A DNA stretch of 64,000 bases from Pelosinus fermentans (GCA_002434245.1 DJJR01000036.1:40300-104299), one strand, 5' to 3'; counted from the stretch's first letter, positions 43,008 to 51,456 are shown. The notes: a model not told the origin generated them from the sequence alone. Translations and numbers: made by a program.

Positions 43008-43272
43008 AATTGATGTTTTAGGAACAGCACCTGATGTAGTAGCTGAGGCGGTAGAAACACAATGCGAACATGAACGATTGAATAAGCAAATTAATCGTTT
43101 GAGCAGCAGAGAAAAATGGGTATTGGAAATGAGGTTCGGTATGCCAAATGGTAATCGAAAAACGCAGAGAGACATCGCAAGAATGCTGGGAATTTCTCGA
43201 TCCTATGTTTCGCGAATTGAGAAGAAAGCTATCGGTAAATTAGGCAAAAGTCTGTCAGCAGAGGATAGCTAA
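42991..43272 (+). CDS. sigK: sigma-K, 3' half (interrupted gene)
   Basis: From GGTAATGAA the frame reads GNEITLIDVLGTAPDVV, then LSSREKWVLEMRFGM and the region 4 helix-turn-helix KTQRDIARMLGISRSYVSRI. This is the missing C-terminal part of sigma-K. Joined to codon 142 of the 5' half it adds 90 residues, for 232 in total, close to the B. subtilis protein. It has no start signal of its own; a chance TTG at 43078 is not expected to be used. Confidence 0.93.
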   Translation, partial: GNEITLIDVLGTAPDVVAEAVETQCEHERLNKQINRLSSREKWVLEMRFGMPNGNRKTQRDIARMLGISRSYVSRIEKKAIGKLGKSLSAEDS

Positions 43273-43279
43273 TACATTT

Positions 43280-43345
43280 TTTAAAAAAAGAATAAAAAAA
43301 TTCACACTTAGAACTTTATTTAGCAAATTAAGCTCTAAGTGTGAA
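43280..43345 (-). terminator. hairpin downstream of sigK with a T-run on the minus strand
   Basis: TTCACACTTAGA (43301-43312) and TCTAAGTGTGAA (43334-43345) form a perfect 12-base-pair stem. A-rich sequence at 43283-43299 gives a T-run for leftward transcription. On the plus strand it may still stabilise or end the sigK transcript. Confidence 0.55.
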
Positions 43346-43374
43346 TGGTTGTTATAAAGAAAAAAGGGTATTAT

Positions 43375-43566
43375 CTAAATACTCGCCGCTGTATCCATCA
43401 TCAATGTATCTTCTATGTGAAGTGCATTCATCGCTAATAAACGGCTGCGGTAAGAAGAAATTTGATCTGTTAGTGAATAAATAAAAGCAGCTGCTGAAGG
43501 AGAATACTTCAGTAGCTGCTTTATGTTGCTGGTTACGATTATTGATAGAGTCTTTGGATATCTCAA
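43375..43566 (-). CDS. doubtful 63-residue frame downstream of sigK
   Basis: TTG-started frame (RYPKTLSIIVTSNIKQLLKY and onward) with no ribosome site. It is crossed by a 16-base-pair hairpin, AAAGCAGCTGCTGAAG (43484-43499) with CTTCAGTAGCTGCTTT (43507-43522). Composition looks protein-like, and minus-strand hairpins follow it, but the hairpin argues for a non-coding region or a terminator. Kept at low confidence because 43346-43630 is otherwise empty. Confidence 0.22.
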   Translation of the reverse strand: MRYPKTLSIIVTSNIKQLLKYSPSAAAFIYSLTDQISSYRSRLLAMNALHIEDTLMMDTAASI

Positions 43567-43630
43567 AGTAGATTAGTTATAGTAATGTTGGAAAAGCCAT
43601 AACGCATAGGTTATGTGGGAGGTGTGGGAA

Positions 43631-43798
43631 ATGAATAAAGAGAAGAAAGGAAAGTATATAATCCGGTAGCACGGTGCTAAAGATGAAAAAGATGGGATGT
43701 ATCCTCCAGATCAATTGCCAAAAAATATGGCAGATTTAATTATAGATATAATTCTAAAAGAAACGGCGATCACTAGAAACAATAGCGATGTTAATTAA
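43631..43798 (+). pseudogene. small gene with an in-frame TAG
   Basis: A strong GGAGGTG site precedes ATG 43631. The frame reads MNKEKKGKYIIR, then TAG (43667-43669), then HGAKDEKDGMYPPDQLPKNM and onward to TAA 43796, 55 codons in all. The second part has good protein-like composition, so this looks like a small gene with a nonsense mutation. Readthrough cannot be excluded. Family unknown. Confidence 0.5.
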
Positions 43799-43806
43799 TG
43801 TTTCAA

Positions 43807-43834
43807 AGAAAAAACCACGTTTTTCGACGTGGTT
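43807..43834 (-). terminator. terminator of the Gly-rich small protein gene
   Basis: AACCACGT (43813-43820) and ACGTGGTT (43827-43834) form a stem; read leftward it is followed by a T-run. Confidence 0.75.
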
Positions 43835-43870
43835 GCAAAAGATAGGATTTGATCGAGTACTTTTCAGAAT

Positions 43871-43987
43871 TTAACAATTAGAAGAACAATCATCCGATGA
43901 GAAGCAGAATAATAAGATGATTATAATGATAATGACAACCCAATTACCACCACGTCCGTTGCCGTTTCCGCCAAAACCGAAACCCAT
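43871..43987 (-). CDS. 38-residue Gly-rich membrane peptide (YjcZ-like)
   Basis: MGFGFGGNGNGRGGNWVVII, then a hydrophobic run and a Cys/Ser/Asp tail ending DDCSSNC. The Gly-rich head plus hydrophobic tail resembles YjcZ-type small proteins of spore formers; the match is by pattern only. AAGGAGG precedes the ATG and a terminator follows, so expression is likely. Confidence 0.6.
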   Translation of the reverse strand: MGFGFGGNGNGRGGNWVVIIIIIILLFCFSSDDCSSNC

Positions 43988-44186
43988 AAGTATTCCTCCT
44001 TCTAGTAATTTATTCTTATGACGTAATGTATTGTATGCAGCTTAAATACAGGAGGTACCAATGCTGTTATAGAACATTATTATAATAAGAAAAGGGTAGA
44101 TGTTTTTGATTGGATTAGGATATTTCATTACGGATTGGCGCAATTGAGCTGTTGTTTTCATAGGATAATGCAAAGGAGATGATTAG

Positions 44187-44327
44187 ATGAAGAAGACAAC
44201 GAAACCACCCCATAAAACACAAGATATCTCTTCTAAACAAGGAGAAAAAGGGAAAACAAAGGCTTCATGGCCAAATTCCAAAGTAAATACAACATCTTCA
44301 GCAGAGCCTAGACAACCGGAAAAATAA
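44187..44327 (+). CDS. 46-residue hydrophilic small protein
   Basis: Lys/Pro/Ser-rich peptide (MKKTTKPPHKTQDISSKQGE and onward), probably disordered. AAAGGAG lies before the ATG and a terminator-like hairpin follows. It looks like one of many small proteins of spore formers; no family recognised. The stretch 43988-44186 holds nothing else convincing. Confidence 0.5.
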   Translation: MKKTTKPPHKTQDISSKQGEKGKTKASWPNSKVNTTSSAEPRQPEK

Positions 44328-44333
44328 GTAATA

Positions 44334-44365
44334 GGGCGACACCTTGGAGGTGCCGTCTTCTTTTA
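44334..44365 (+). terminator. terminator after the 46-residue protein gene
   Basis: GGCGACACCT and AGGTGCCGTC form a stem with one mismatch and a TGG loop, then TTCTTTT. Confidence 0.65.
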
Positions 44366-44482
44366 TAAAAAGTTTATAAAGAAAAATGGCATTTATCTAT
44401 TTTTAGTGTTCATTATGTTAAAATGCAGGAAAATAACATCTTTTGCCGAACCTTACACTAAAATGGTAGGAGGCGAGATAGT

Positions 44483-44652
44483 ATGCCTAAGCAAAAAAAA
44501 CCTAAGAACTGTACAAATGTCATCTAGGTAAGATGCATAAAATCAGTCTAAATGAAAGTTTTACTGATGATTGGAAATGTGATCAGTGTGGTTATACGGA
44601 AGGTAAGAGCCCCTTTGATATTATTATAGAAAATCAAACCGATAAGAATTAA
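44483..44652 (+). pseudogene. small zinc-ribbon gene with a single-base frameshift
   Basis: GGAGG (44469-44473) and ATG 44483 start a frame MPKQKKPKNCTN that stops at once. One frame over, from 44518, it continues CHLGKMHKISLNESFTDDW, then KCDQCGYTEGKSPFD to TAA 44650. Restoring one base after ACAAA would join NCTK-CHLG with KCDQCGY, giving two CxxC pairs, a zinc ribbon of about 57 residues. Either a real pseudogene or a sequence error. Confidence 0.6.
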
Positions 44653-44697
44653 ATATATATTTAAGTAATGATACAAAATCGCTAAAGGAGAAGAAAT

Positions 44698-45048
44698 ATG
44701 TTTGCACTAAATTTTTTATCGCCTCATAATGAAAAATTATTGATGAATCGCCAAAAAAACGTTACGATTCGACTTGGTGATATTAGAGACACGTATCCGG
44801 AAAATTCTGTAGTTTGGCTTACTGTAGGAAAAAAAAATAGTGTCAAAAGAAGAATATATACAGCAATTATTGATAAAGCAATTACCAAGAAATTTTCGGA
44901 ACTAACTACACAGGATCTAAGCCAACAAAATCCTGATATAAAAACGGTAGAAGAATTAATCAGCTTTTTTGAAATTATTTATGAAAAAACGATACATATT
45001 GAAGATACAGTAACTGTAATTTATTTTTCTGAAATTATTAAAGGATAA
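44698..45048 (+). CDS. ASCH/PUA-like domain protein
   Basis: 116 residues. The pattern KNVTIRLGDIRDTYPENSVV, a central RRIYTAIIDKAITKKFSEL and a final strand TVTVIYFSEI resembles ASCH domains, which are PUA-related and suspected RNA-binding. The assignment is by pattern only. AAAGGAG precedes the ATG. It has no operon partner. Confidence 0.5.
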   Translation: MFALNFLSPHNEKLLMNRQKNVTIRLGDIRDTYPENSVVWLTVGKKNSVKRRIYTAIIDKAITKKFSELTTQDLSQQNPDIKTVEELISFFEIIYEKTIHIEDTVTVIYFSEIIKG

Positions 45049-45049
45049 T

Positions 45050-45099
45050 AAGAAAAGAAATCCTATTCACTTACATCAGCGAATAGGATTTCTTTTCTT
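45050..45099. terminator. bidirectional terminator
   Basis: AAGAAAAGAAATCCTATTC (from 45051) and GAATAGGATTTCTTTTCTT (from 45081) pair perfectly. Both convergent genes end here. Confidence 0.9.
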
Positions 45100-45610
45100 A
45101 AGAATGGATCGTCTGATAGATTTGAGTAATTTGCTCGCCGATCATAGATGAAAAGGTATCAAGGACTGATAAAGCTTCTATGCCATCGGGTTTAGTTAAG
45201 GATTTATCAACAATACATGAGTTAGTTGCTGATGAAAACGCCTTAAGATCTAAAGAAACATCTAGTGGATGAATGGTAAAAAGCATAACATAGTTAACAT
45301 GAGCTGCACTTGCGTATGTAGATAATAAATCAGGGGTAGCTGATGCTGTATTGATAATGCCAGAACGGGCAAGATCACGTAATACTGCATTTCCTGACTG
45401 CACTTCACTACCTAGAAATAAAGCATTAATTTTAAAACGAATCACTTCATTCAGTGCTTTGGTGAGAAAATCTGTTCCAGGGACATAATAGCCTGATGTG
45501 TCAACATATAGAGCGACAGCAATCATTGCATTATCATCAGGGGAAGCTAAGCACAATGATACATTTAGTAGAAATATGATTAAAAAAAATAGGATTGATT
45601 TTTTTAACAT
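45098..45610 (-). CDS. exported protein of unknown function
   Basis: 170 residues. A signal peptide (LFFLIIFLLNVSLCLA) is followed by an alpha/beta-like body (MIAVALYVDTSGYYVPGTDF, YVMLFTIHPLDVSLDLKAF). I do not recognise it. AGGTGTT lies before the ATG on the minus strand. In a diderm it would be periplasmic. Its stop lies inside the shared terminator. Confidence 0.68.
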   Translation of the reverse strand: MLKKSILFFLIIFLLNVSLCLASPDDNAMIAVALYVDTSGYYVPGTDFLTKALNEVIRFKINALFLGSEVQSGNAVLRDLARSGIINTASATPDLLSTYASAAHVNYVMLFTIHPLDVSLDLKAFSSATNSCIVDKSLTKPDGIEALSVLDTFSSMIGEQITQIYQTIHS

Positions 45611-45831
45611 GATAACACCTCAATTTACTCAAAATCGTCAATTCACGAGGAACATTATAACATAATTCCGTATTCGTAGATATATTATAGACGATTAAAT
45701 GTAATTCTAATAAATGAAGAAATATCATTATGCTTTTACTGGTTGAGCATCAGGAAAAATGTTATAATAATCTGTAATGTTTGCAATAACTGTTTGTGGA
45801 AGCTATGCTTTAAAGGAGAATTTTATACTTA

Positions 45832-47361
45832 ATGAAAAAAAATGTGTATGATCAAGTACAAATTTTTTATGATGAAGCCGTTGTGTGGGAACCTATTATT
45901 CAGCAAGAATGGGTAGACGGATTCTTACGCCAAAAGGCTTGGCAGGGAATTAGTGATGATAAGCTTAAAGATACATGGCATCAAATACAATTTTTCATTC
46001 TTTATTTAACTCATTTTAACAATGAGAACTTAGATGAAATCAGTTTGGAAGAATATAGTTTTATTGTTAAATGGTTAAGTGAAAATATAAGTGGTTTCAA
46101 AATAACATTAAAATCAGTTCGTCATTTTTTTAATATTCTTATTGAATTTTATACGTATTTATATACAAAAAAAATGATCATGAATCTAGATGAAATCAAA
46201 GAAGCGGCACAAGAAATCAGTGGTGGCAAAAAGATAAATCTTCTTAAGTCTCAATCGATTATAGAAGGATTGAAGAGTATGGAAGATGTTGGTGATCATT
46301 TTGATGATAAAGTCCTTTTTGGTATCGTTATTGGTGAAGCCGTCGAGAGCCTAATGTTAAAACTGGGCAAATATTTTCAACAACAAGAGTTTACAGAGGA
46401 TTTTGAACGTGCTTTATACTTATACACAGGTCCATTTGATAATACAGCAGAAGAAGTAGAAGAGGATTTTTGGTTAGGATTTTGGGATTATTTTTTATTT
46501 GATTATCATTTATTAGAAAATGATTTAAAACCTTTAGAATATTTTAGTACCACCTGTGGTGAACGTCTCACTCCAGATGAATATAAAATTTTACAAAGTT
46601 TATTAGGATCTAGCTTTACAGTTTTTTATATAAACAAAATTATAAGTCAGGATTTGGTGGAATGTATTAATTTATTTACCAATGAGACATTCCAATTACC
46701 AACACCTGATTTTAATTATAAAATATTGAAAAATTTATTATTTTTTGGACATATTTTTTCTCAAGGTTTAGTTATGATTAATTATGTTACAAGCTTAGAA
46801 GTTAGTATAAATCTTAGAAAACGCATTAAAGATGAGGTAATGCGGCAAAATGAAATATTTATAATACAAGAGCCAAAAGCTACTTTAGTAGATTTTTTTA
46901 AGCGGCATGCGCTTGTCGTTCGCCATACAATCAATATTTTGGTTACTCTTGCTAAAGTCAATGTGACGCCCTTGAGCCAATTAGAGCGTAGTTATCCGAT
47001 CATTAAGGAAAAGCGCATAGCAAAGGAATCGGTAACGAGTTTATTGCATAATTTAGTAGTAGAATATGGACTTTCTCGCTTTGATGAACGGTTGCTTGAA
47101 AAAATGTGGTATGATTTTTGTCAATTGAGCGTTGTTAATGTGCGTAAACCTGAAAATTGGGCAGTTGGATTACTTGTAGCTTATGCCCAAATTAATGGCG
47201 TTATTAACATTGCAATGGATCAAGTTGCAGAAAAAAAGGGGATTTCACTAGCCAGTATCTATAAAATAAGGACGCAATTATTTGATGTATTGCAGTTGGA
47301 GAATTTTGATCCACGATATTTAAGTGAGGATGGATTTGTAATTTGTTTATTTGCAGAATAA
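45832..47361 (+). CDS. large unknown soluble protein
   Basis: 509 residues, acidic and mostly helical, with no signal peptide or membrane segment. The C-terminal part (about 450-490) contains VAEKKGISLASIYKIRTQLF, which could be a helix-turn-helix. The centre has a very acidic, aromatic stretch (EEVEEDFWLGFWDYFLFDYH). I do not recognise the family. AAAGGAG precedes the ATG. It stands alone between a secreted-protein gene and a zinc-ribbon gene. Confidence 0.65.
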   Translation: MKKNVYDQVQIFYDEAVVWEPIIQQEWVDGFLRQKAWQGISDDKLKDTWHQIQFFILYLTHFNNENLDEISLEEYSFIVKWLSENISGFKITLKSVRHFFNILIEFYTYLYTKKMIMNLDEIKEAAQEISGGKKINLLKSQSIIEGLKSMEDVGDHFDDKVLFGIVIGEAVESLMLKLGKYFQQQEFTEDFERALYLYTGPFDNTAEEVEEDFWLGFWDYFLFDYHLLENDLKPLEYFSTTCGERLTPDEYKILQSLLGSSFTVFYINKIISQDLVECINLFTNETFQLPTPDFNYKILKNLLFFGHIFSQGLVMINYVTSLEVSINLRKRIKDEVMRQNEIFIIQEPKATLVDFFKRHALVVRHTINILVTLAKVNVTPLSQLERSYPIIKEKRIAKESVTSLLHNLVVEYGLSRFDERLLEKMWYDFCQLSVVNVRKPENWAVGLLVAYAQINGVINIAMDQVAEKKGISLASIYKIRTQLFDVLQLENFDPRYLSEDGFVICLFAE

Positions 47362-47423
47362 TATAGGTAGCGAATTCAATACCAATAGCAGAGGTGGAAT
47401 CTTTGTTATGCTAGGAGGTAATC

Positions 47424-47768
47424 ATGAAATGTAGCGTTTGTGGCGTTGAAATACAGCCAGATGAGCAGCTATGTTCTAAATGCAGCGAGTTAGAGCATAA
47501 AGTTCAAATACTGACTCCAGAGGAAAAGCAGGATTTTGCAGGTCTTACTATTGAGCAAGATCCAGAAAAGCAATCTGCAGGATATAATGATTATCATGAA
47601 AACCAGCGAATTTATGTAAAACATGTAAATTTCAATATGGGGCAGACGGGCATGCTTACGAAAATAATCTTTGGTATCATTATTGCAGGATTATTAATTG
47701 TTGCGTTGCCTATTGCTCTCTTTATTATCAGTATAGTGATGTTTACCTTATATTTTATGCGTAAATAA
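47424..47768 (+). CDS. zinc-ribbon protein with C-terminal membrane anchor
   Basis: 114 residues. MKCSVCGVEIQPDEQLCSKC is a zinc ribbon (two CxxC pairs), followed by a polar linker and a hydrophobic hairpin (about 76-110). Such proteins are common and of unknown role. AGGAGG lies before the ATG. A strong terminator follows. Confidence 0.7.
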   Translation: MKCSVCGVEIQPDEQLCSKCSELEHKVQILTPEEKQDFAGLTIEQDPEKQSAGYNDYHENQRIYVKHVNFNMGQTGMLTKIIFGIIIAGLLIVALPIALFIISIVMFTLYFMRK

Positions 47769-47786
47769 AATATAAGGTAAACAATA

Positions 47787-47839
47787 AAAAAGGCTAGAGA
47801 CTCTAATAGTTGCAACCTATTAGAATCTCTAGCCTTTTT
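47787..47839 (+). terminator. long terminator hairpin
   Basis: GGCTAGAGA then CTCTAATAG on the left pair with CTATTAGA then TCTCTAGCC on the right, followed by TTTTTA; A-rich sequence on the left may let it act in both directions. Confidence 0.88.
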
Positions 47840-47904
47840 ACATGTGACCAAATGACTTTGAGGCTCGGATATGATTCACCTGGAGCTGGCCTAGCACTCC
47901 TTTA

Positions 47905-49806
47905 TTAGTGCAACAGTCGTTCTTTTATTTGCTGATAATTAATAGTAAAATAGAATCCATTTTGAGCTTCGCGATGATCGAAACCATAAGCTCTTCGACT
48001 TACGGCCAAGACAGGAGGGGCTTGGATTCTTTTGGCAACAGCCATGCCAGTATAGAGTTTCCACCACTTTTCTAAATCGTTAATAAACTCTTGAGGAGTG
48101 GGAAACAAGGTAGTTACGAGACCTGATTGACAACCAAGTTTTTCTTCCAGCACACCTTGCTCGTACCAAAGCAGGATATCTTCAGGAGTTCTGCGATTCC
48201 AATGTTCCATAAAAGCTCTAAACAGATAATCATGATAAGGATAAATAATGGGATCCCCTTTACCTTCATCAACAGATTGATCAAAAGAAAGCTCGGCACT
48301 GGGAACAAGATCGATGATCTCTTGAGGAATTACTTCCTTCTTATAGACTTCATTGTTTAAAAAGCGGGCTAATTCATAGATTTGATATTTCCAGAGGTCC
48401 GATAAAGCAGCAAAAAATCCCCCTAAATCTCCATAGAGTGTAGAGTAGCCAACTGTCATTTCACTTTTATTAGCATTGCAGGTAAAGCCAGCTCCAAAAG
48501 CAGCAGCAACACCTGCCAGTACACGTGAAGAGCGATCACGCGCCTGAATATTTTCAATGACAAAAGGGCTTATTACTAAACTTTGTTTTTCTCCGCTCTT
48601 TAGATTAACAATAGGACTGTTGCTAAGTTGCTGTATCGTGTCATCAACAACTTTTTGTATTGGTATGATCGTATAGAGGCAACCTAGATTTTGTGCTAAT
48701 TTTGCAGATAAATCCTGTGTTGTTTTTGAATTAAATATACTAGGCATATTTACTAGTAAGACATTTTCTGGACCGAGGATTTTTGTGTAAAGAGCTGCGC
48801 TGACAGCTGAATCAATACCTCCAGAGGAACCAATGACTACCTTTTTTATTCCAATTGAATTTAAAAAGGACTTTGTACCATATGCAATGCTTTGATAAAT
48901 AGTACGAATGCTCCGGTCATCATTTGGGATAGCAGAGGATGAGAATGTTGAATCGTCTGCTGTAAGGTGTAAGTCAATACATGTTAAGGCAGAAGAAAAA
49001 CTGGGGCAATATTCGATAATTTCACCTTTATGATTATAGACTGTACTGCATCCGTCAAAGGTATAAATCGTTTTCCCATTATTTTGTATACCTATATTAT
49101 TGACATATACCAAAGGTGCATTTACGCTTTTCGCTTGAGCGGAGAAAATGCGGTTACGTTTGTTGTTTTTGCCAATGGTGTAAGGCGAACTTGAGATATT
49201 GACAAATAAATCAACAGGACCATTTTGTTGAAGAGCAGTGATTGGCTTTACTGCATAATCATCACTCCAGCCATCTTCACAGAGTAAACATCCAAGATTG
49301 AGTCTTTTACTGTCGATATCGATAGTTACAGGTTGTAAAAGCTGACTCACATTTAACTCTAATTCAATTGCCAGCTTACGTAAGCTGTAAAAATGACGTG
49401 AATCATCAAATTCCCGATAATTAGGTTGCAGTGTCTTAATGCGAAAGGGATAAGGGAAATTATCATTACCTAGAAGTCTGCCTTGATATGCGATAAAGCA
49501 TGCATTATATTTGCGAATTCGACCATCATCATTTACTCTCGCCCAATCCACGGCAATATTGCCAAAAATAATACAAATATCCCTAGAGGCTGCAATAATT
49601 TGTTGACCATAAGTTTCACAATCCTTTAAAAAGGTAAGCTGCTCCCATGTATCTCCTAAGAAATAACCTGGGATGGACATTTCAGGGAATATAATCATTT
49701 GGGATTTCTGCTGACGAGCTTGGTGAATTTGAGTGAGCATTGTTTTAGTATTGATATCTGGTCTGCCAGGAATAACTTCGATTTGTGCTAATGCTATTTT
49801 AAGCAA
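47905..49806 (-). CDS. nadE: glutamine-dependent NAD+ synthetase
   Basis: About 633 residues, two domains. The N-terminal nitrilase-type glutaminase has Glu in IIFPEMSIPG and nucleophile Cys in LGCLLCEDGW. The C-terminal NAD synthase has the ATP loop VIGSSGGIDSAVSAAL and NKSEMTVGYSTLYGDLGG. It amidates nicotinate adenine dinucleotide to NAD+. TTG 49806 is the likely start: GAGGTG sits eight bases upstream and the product begins MLKIALAQIEVIPG; the longer frame to 49884 adds a non-homologous tail. Confidence 0.93.
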   Translation of the reverse strand: MLKIALAQIEVIPGRPDINTKTMLTQIHQARQQKSQMIIFPEMSIPGYFLGDTWEQLTFLKDCETYGQQIIAASRDICIIFGNIAVDWARVNDDGRIRKYNACFIAYQGRLLGNDNFPYPFRIKTLQPNYREFDDSRHFYSLRKLAIELELNVSQLLQPVTIDIDSKRLNLGCLLCEDGWSDDYAVKPITALQQNGPVDLFVNISSSPYTIGKNNKRNRIFSAQAKSVNAPLVYVNNIGIQNNGKTIYTFDGCSTVYNHKGEIIEYCPSFSSALTCIDLHLTADDSTFSSSAIPNDDRSIRTIYQSIAYGTKSFLNSIGIKKVVIGSSGGIDSAVSAALYTKILGPENVLLVNMPSIFNSKTTQDLSAKLAQNLGCLYTIIPIQKVVDDTIQQLSNSPIVNLKSGEKQSLVISPFVIENIQARDRSSRVLAGVAAAFGAGFTCNANKSEMTVGYSTLYGDLGGFFAALSDLWKYQIYELARFLNNEVYKKEVIPQEIIDLVPSAELSFDQSVDEGKGDPIIYPYHDYLFRAFMEHWNRRTPEDILLWYEQGVLEEKLGCQSGLVTTLFPTPQEFINDLEKWWKLYTGMAVAKRIQAPPVLAVSRRAYGFDHREAQNGFYFTINYQQIKERLLH

Positions 49807-50157
49807 AGTTAGAACACCTCTTCTTTTTAAGTTGCTTATAGTTAAGTGATTTACGTTACAGCATACGGTTTTTAAAAATCTCATTTTGTAAGGTATAGTA
49901 ATTCTATACTAGACAGTGATATCCTGCCCAAATATAGGAAAAGAGAGATGCTTAAAATGATTTTTAAAGAAATATTTAAAAGTAAAGGCAGAATACGATA
50001 AATAAGCAGGATTTTTGTACAACTATTTATAATTTATATAGTAAATAAGCATAGGTTTTAGAAGAATATAATTGTAAATGAAAACGACTAAGTTTTATGC
50101 TTTAATTTAAGGCTTGCCATGGAATCGGTTTTTTTAAAAATACATTTTCTATCGTTA

Positions 50158-50186
50158 TTGACAAGTAGAATTAAGAATACTATACT
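50158..50186 (+). promoter_or_regulatory. promoter for ybaK and the B3/4 gene
   Basis: TTGACA (50158-50163), a 17-base spacer and TATACT (50181-50186). The rest of the 466-base gap between nadE and ybaK is AT-rich and holds nothing else recognisable apart from the repeat at 50220. Confidence 0.78.
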
Positions 50187-50219
50187 GTGTAAAATGTGAA
50201 ATTTTTAATAACCTAAAAA

Positions 50220-50251
50220 ATATAGTAAATATATAATATACTTTACTATAT
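50220..50251 (+). promoter_or_regulatory. inverted repeat in the ybaK leader
   Basis: ATATAGTAAA (50220-50229) and TTTACTATAT (50242-50251) are perfect inverted arms separated by 12 bases. It sits about 30 bases after the expected transcription start, so it could be an operator or an RNA hairpin near the ribosome site. Confidence 0.45.
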
Positions 50252-50272
50252 TGAGTGAATGAGGGAGATCTT

Positions 50273-50752
50273 TTGAAGAAAACGAATGCTGCTCGTATTT
50301 TAGATGGGTTAAAGATTAATTATGAATTACGTGAATATAAAGTAGATGAGAGTGATCTAGGAGCGGAAAATGTTGCAAAAAAAATAGAAGTTCCATTAAG
50401 GCAGGTTTTTAAAACATTAGTCGTTAGTGGTGATAGAACAGGAGTAATTATGGCTTGCATACCTGGTGGTGCTGAGCTTAATTTAAAAGCATTGGCTGCA
50501 ATTAGTGAAAATAAAAAAGTAGAGATGGCTCCTTTAAAAGATGTGCAAAAATTAACTGGATATATTCGAGGTGGTGTTTCGCCTTTGGGAGGGAAAAAAC
50601 AGTATCCAGTTTATATTGATAATAGTATGATAAAATGGCCATATATAGCGATTAGTGCCGGAGTTAGAGGGTGTCAAATGTTGGTGTCTCCTAATGATTT
50701 AGTATCTGCAACAAAGGGCGAATTATGTGATATCGCTCGTGATATGGAGTAG
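50273..50752 (+). CDS. ybaK: YbaK/EbsC-type Cys-tRNA(Pro) deacylase
   Basis: 159 residues of the YbaK fold. Key segments are NAARILDGLKINYELREY, QVFKTLVVSGD with the conserved Lys, and GYIRGGVSPLGGKKQYPVYI. YbaK hydrolyses Cys mischarged on tRNA-Pro. TTG 50273 is preferred, with GGGAG just upstream; GTG 50255 would start before that site. It is followed by a B3/4 gene under the same promoter. Confidence 0.9.
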   Translation: MKKTNAARILDGLKINYELREYKVDESDLGAENVAKKIEVPLRQVFKTLVVSGDRTGVIMACIPGGAELNLKALAAISENKKVEMAPLKDVQKLTGYIRGGVSPLGGKKQYPVYIDNSMIKWPYIAISAGVRGCQMLVSPNDLVSATKGELCDIARDME

Positions 50753-50787
50753 TAATAATTTGTTTATTTTTCGCATGGAGGCGTATT

Positions 50788-51456
50788 ATGAAGTTTGATA
50801 TTCATGACAATGTAAAAACTGTTAACCCTAAATGTACGTTAGGCTATTTAGTAATTCGTAATATTGCAGTACATGGCACACCTCCTTCTTTGGCTCAAGA
50901 GTTTTTTCATTTACAAGTGGAGGCTGCTAAATTTTATAATATAGAAGAATTAATGGATATTCCTCCTATACTTGGTGTGAGGAGTATATATAAAAAAGTA
51001 GAATTTAATCCTTTAAGGCATAATGCTTTTTCAGAAGGTGTAGTCCGTCGTGTGATACAAAGAAAAGGCGCGGATTATGTAAATAGTACTGTGATGATTA
51101 ATCAATATTGTGCGATCAAGTTTTTGTTGCCATTTGGTTTATATGATTTAGACAAGATTGATGGAGATGTACGTTATGAACTGGGGGCAAAGGGAGTTTT
51201 GATAAATCTGGATGGCAATCCTGTTGCTGGAGATGAAATACCATTTTTAGTCGACGCCAAAGGAGCATTCGGTAACTTTAGTTCCGATGCTTTTCGTACG
51301 AAGGTAACGTTGGCAACGCGTAATATTTTGGTCGTAGTATACGCAGATGAAGAAGTAGAGATGGATGAACTTAACAATATACTTGACTTTACAAAGGATA
51401 TGATTCTTTGCAATGATGGTGGAAATGTGGAGAAACAAGGGATTATTAAAGTATAA
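50788..51456 (+). CDS. B3/4 (PheRS beta-like) domain protein
   Basis: 222 residues resembling the B3/B4 domain of phenylalanyl-tRNA synthetase beta, the part with the editing pocket: IPPILGVRSIYKKVEFNP, NSTVMINQYCAIKFLLPFG and GNFSSDAFRTKVTLATRNIL. Stand-alone B3/4 proteins are suspected tRNA or aminoacyl-tRNA binders. Pairing with ybaK suggests trans-editing, which is an inference. GGAGGCG precedes the ATG. Confidence 0.82.
   Translation: MKFDIHDNVKTVNPKCTLGYLVIRNIAVHGTPPSLAQEFFHLQVEAAKFYNIEELMDIPPILGVRSIYKKVEFNPLRHNAFSEGVVRRVIQRKGADYVNSTVMINQYCAIKFLLPFGLYDLDKIDGDVRYELGAKGVLINLDGNPVAGDEIPFLVDAKGAFGNFSSDAFRTKVTLATRNILVVVYADEEVEMDELNNILDFTKDMILCNDGGNVEKQGIIKV

Noticed and set aside
43631..43798. 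Pyrrolysine insertion at the in-frame TAG
   Set aside because: No pylT, pylS or other TAG-containing gene is in the window; a nonsense mutation is simpler.
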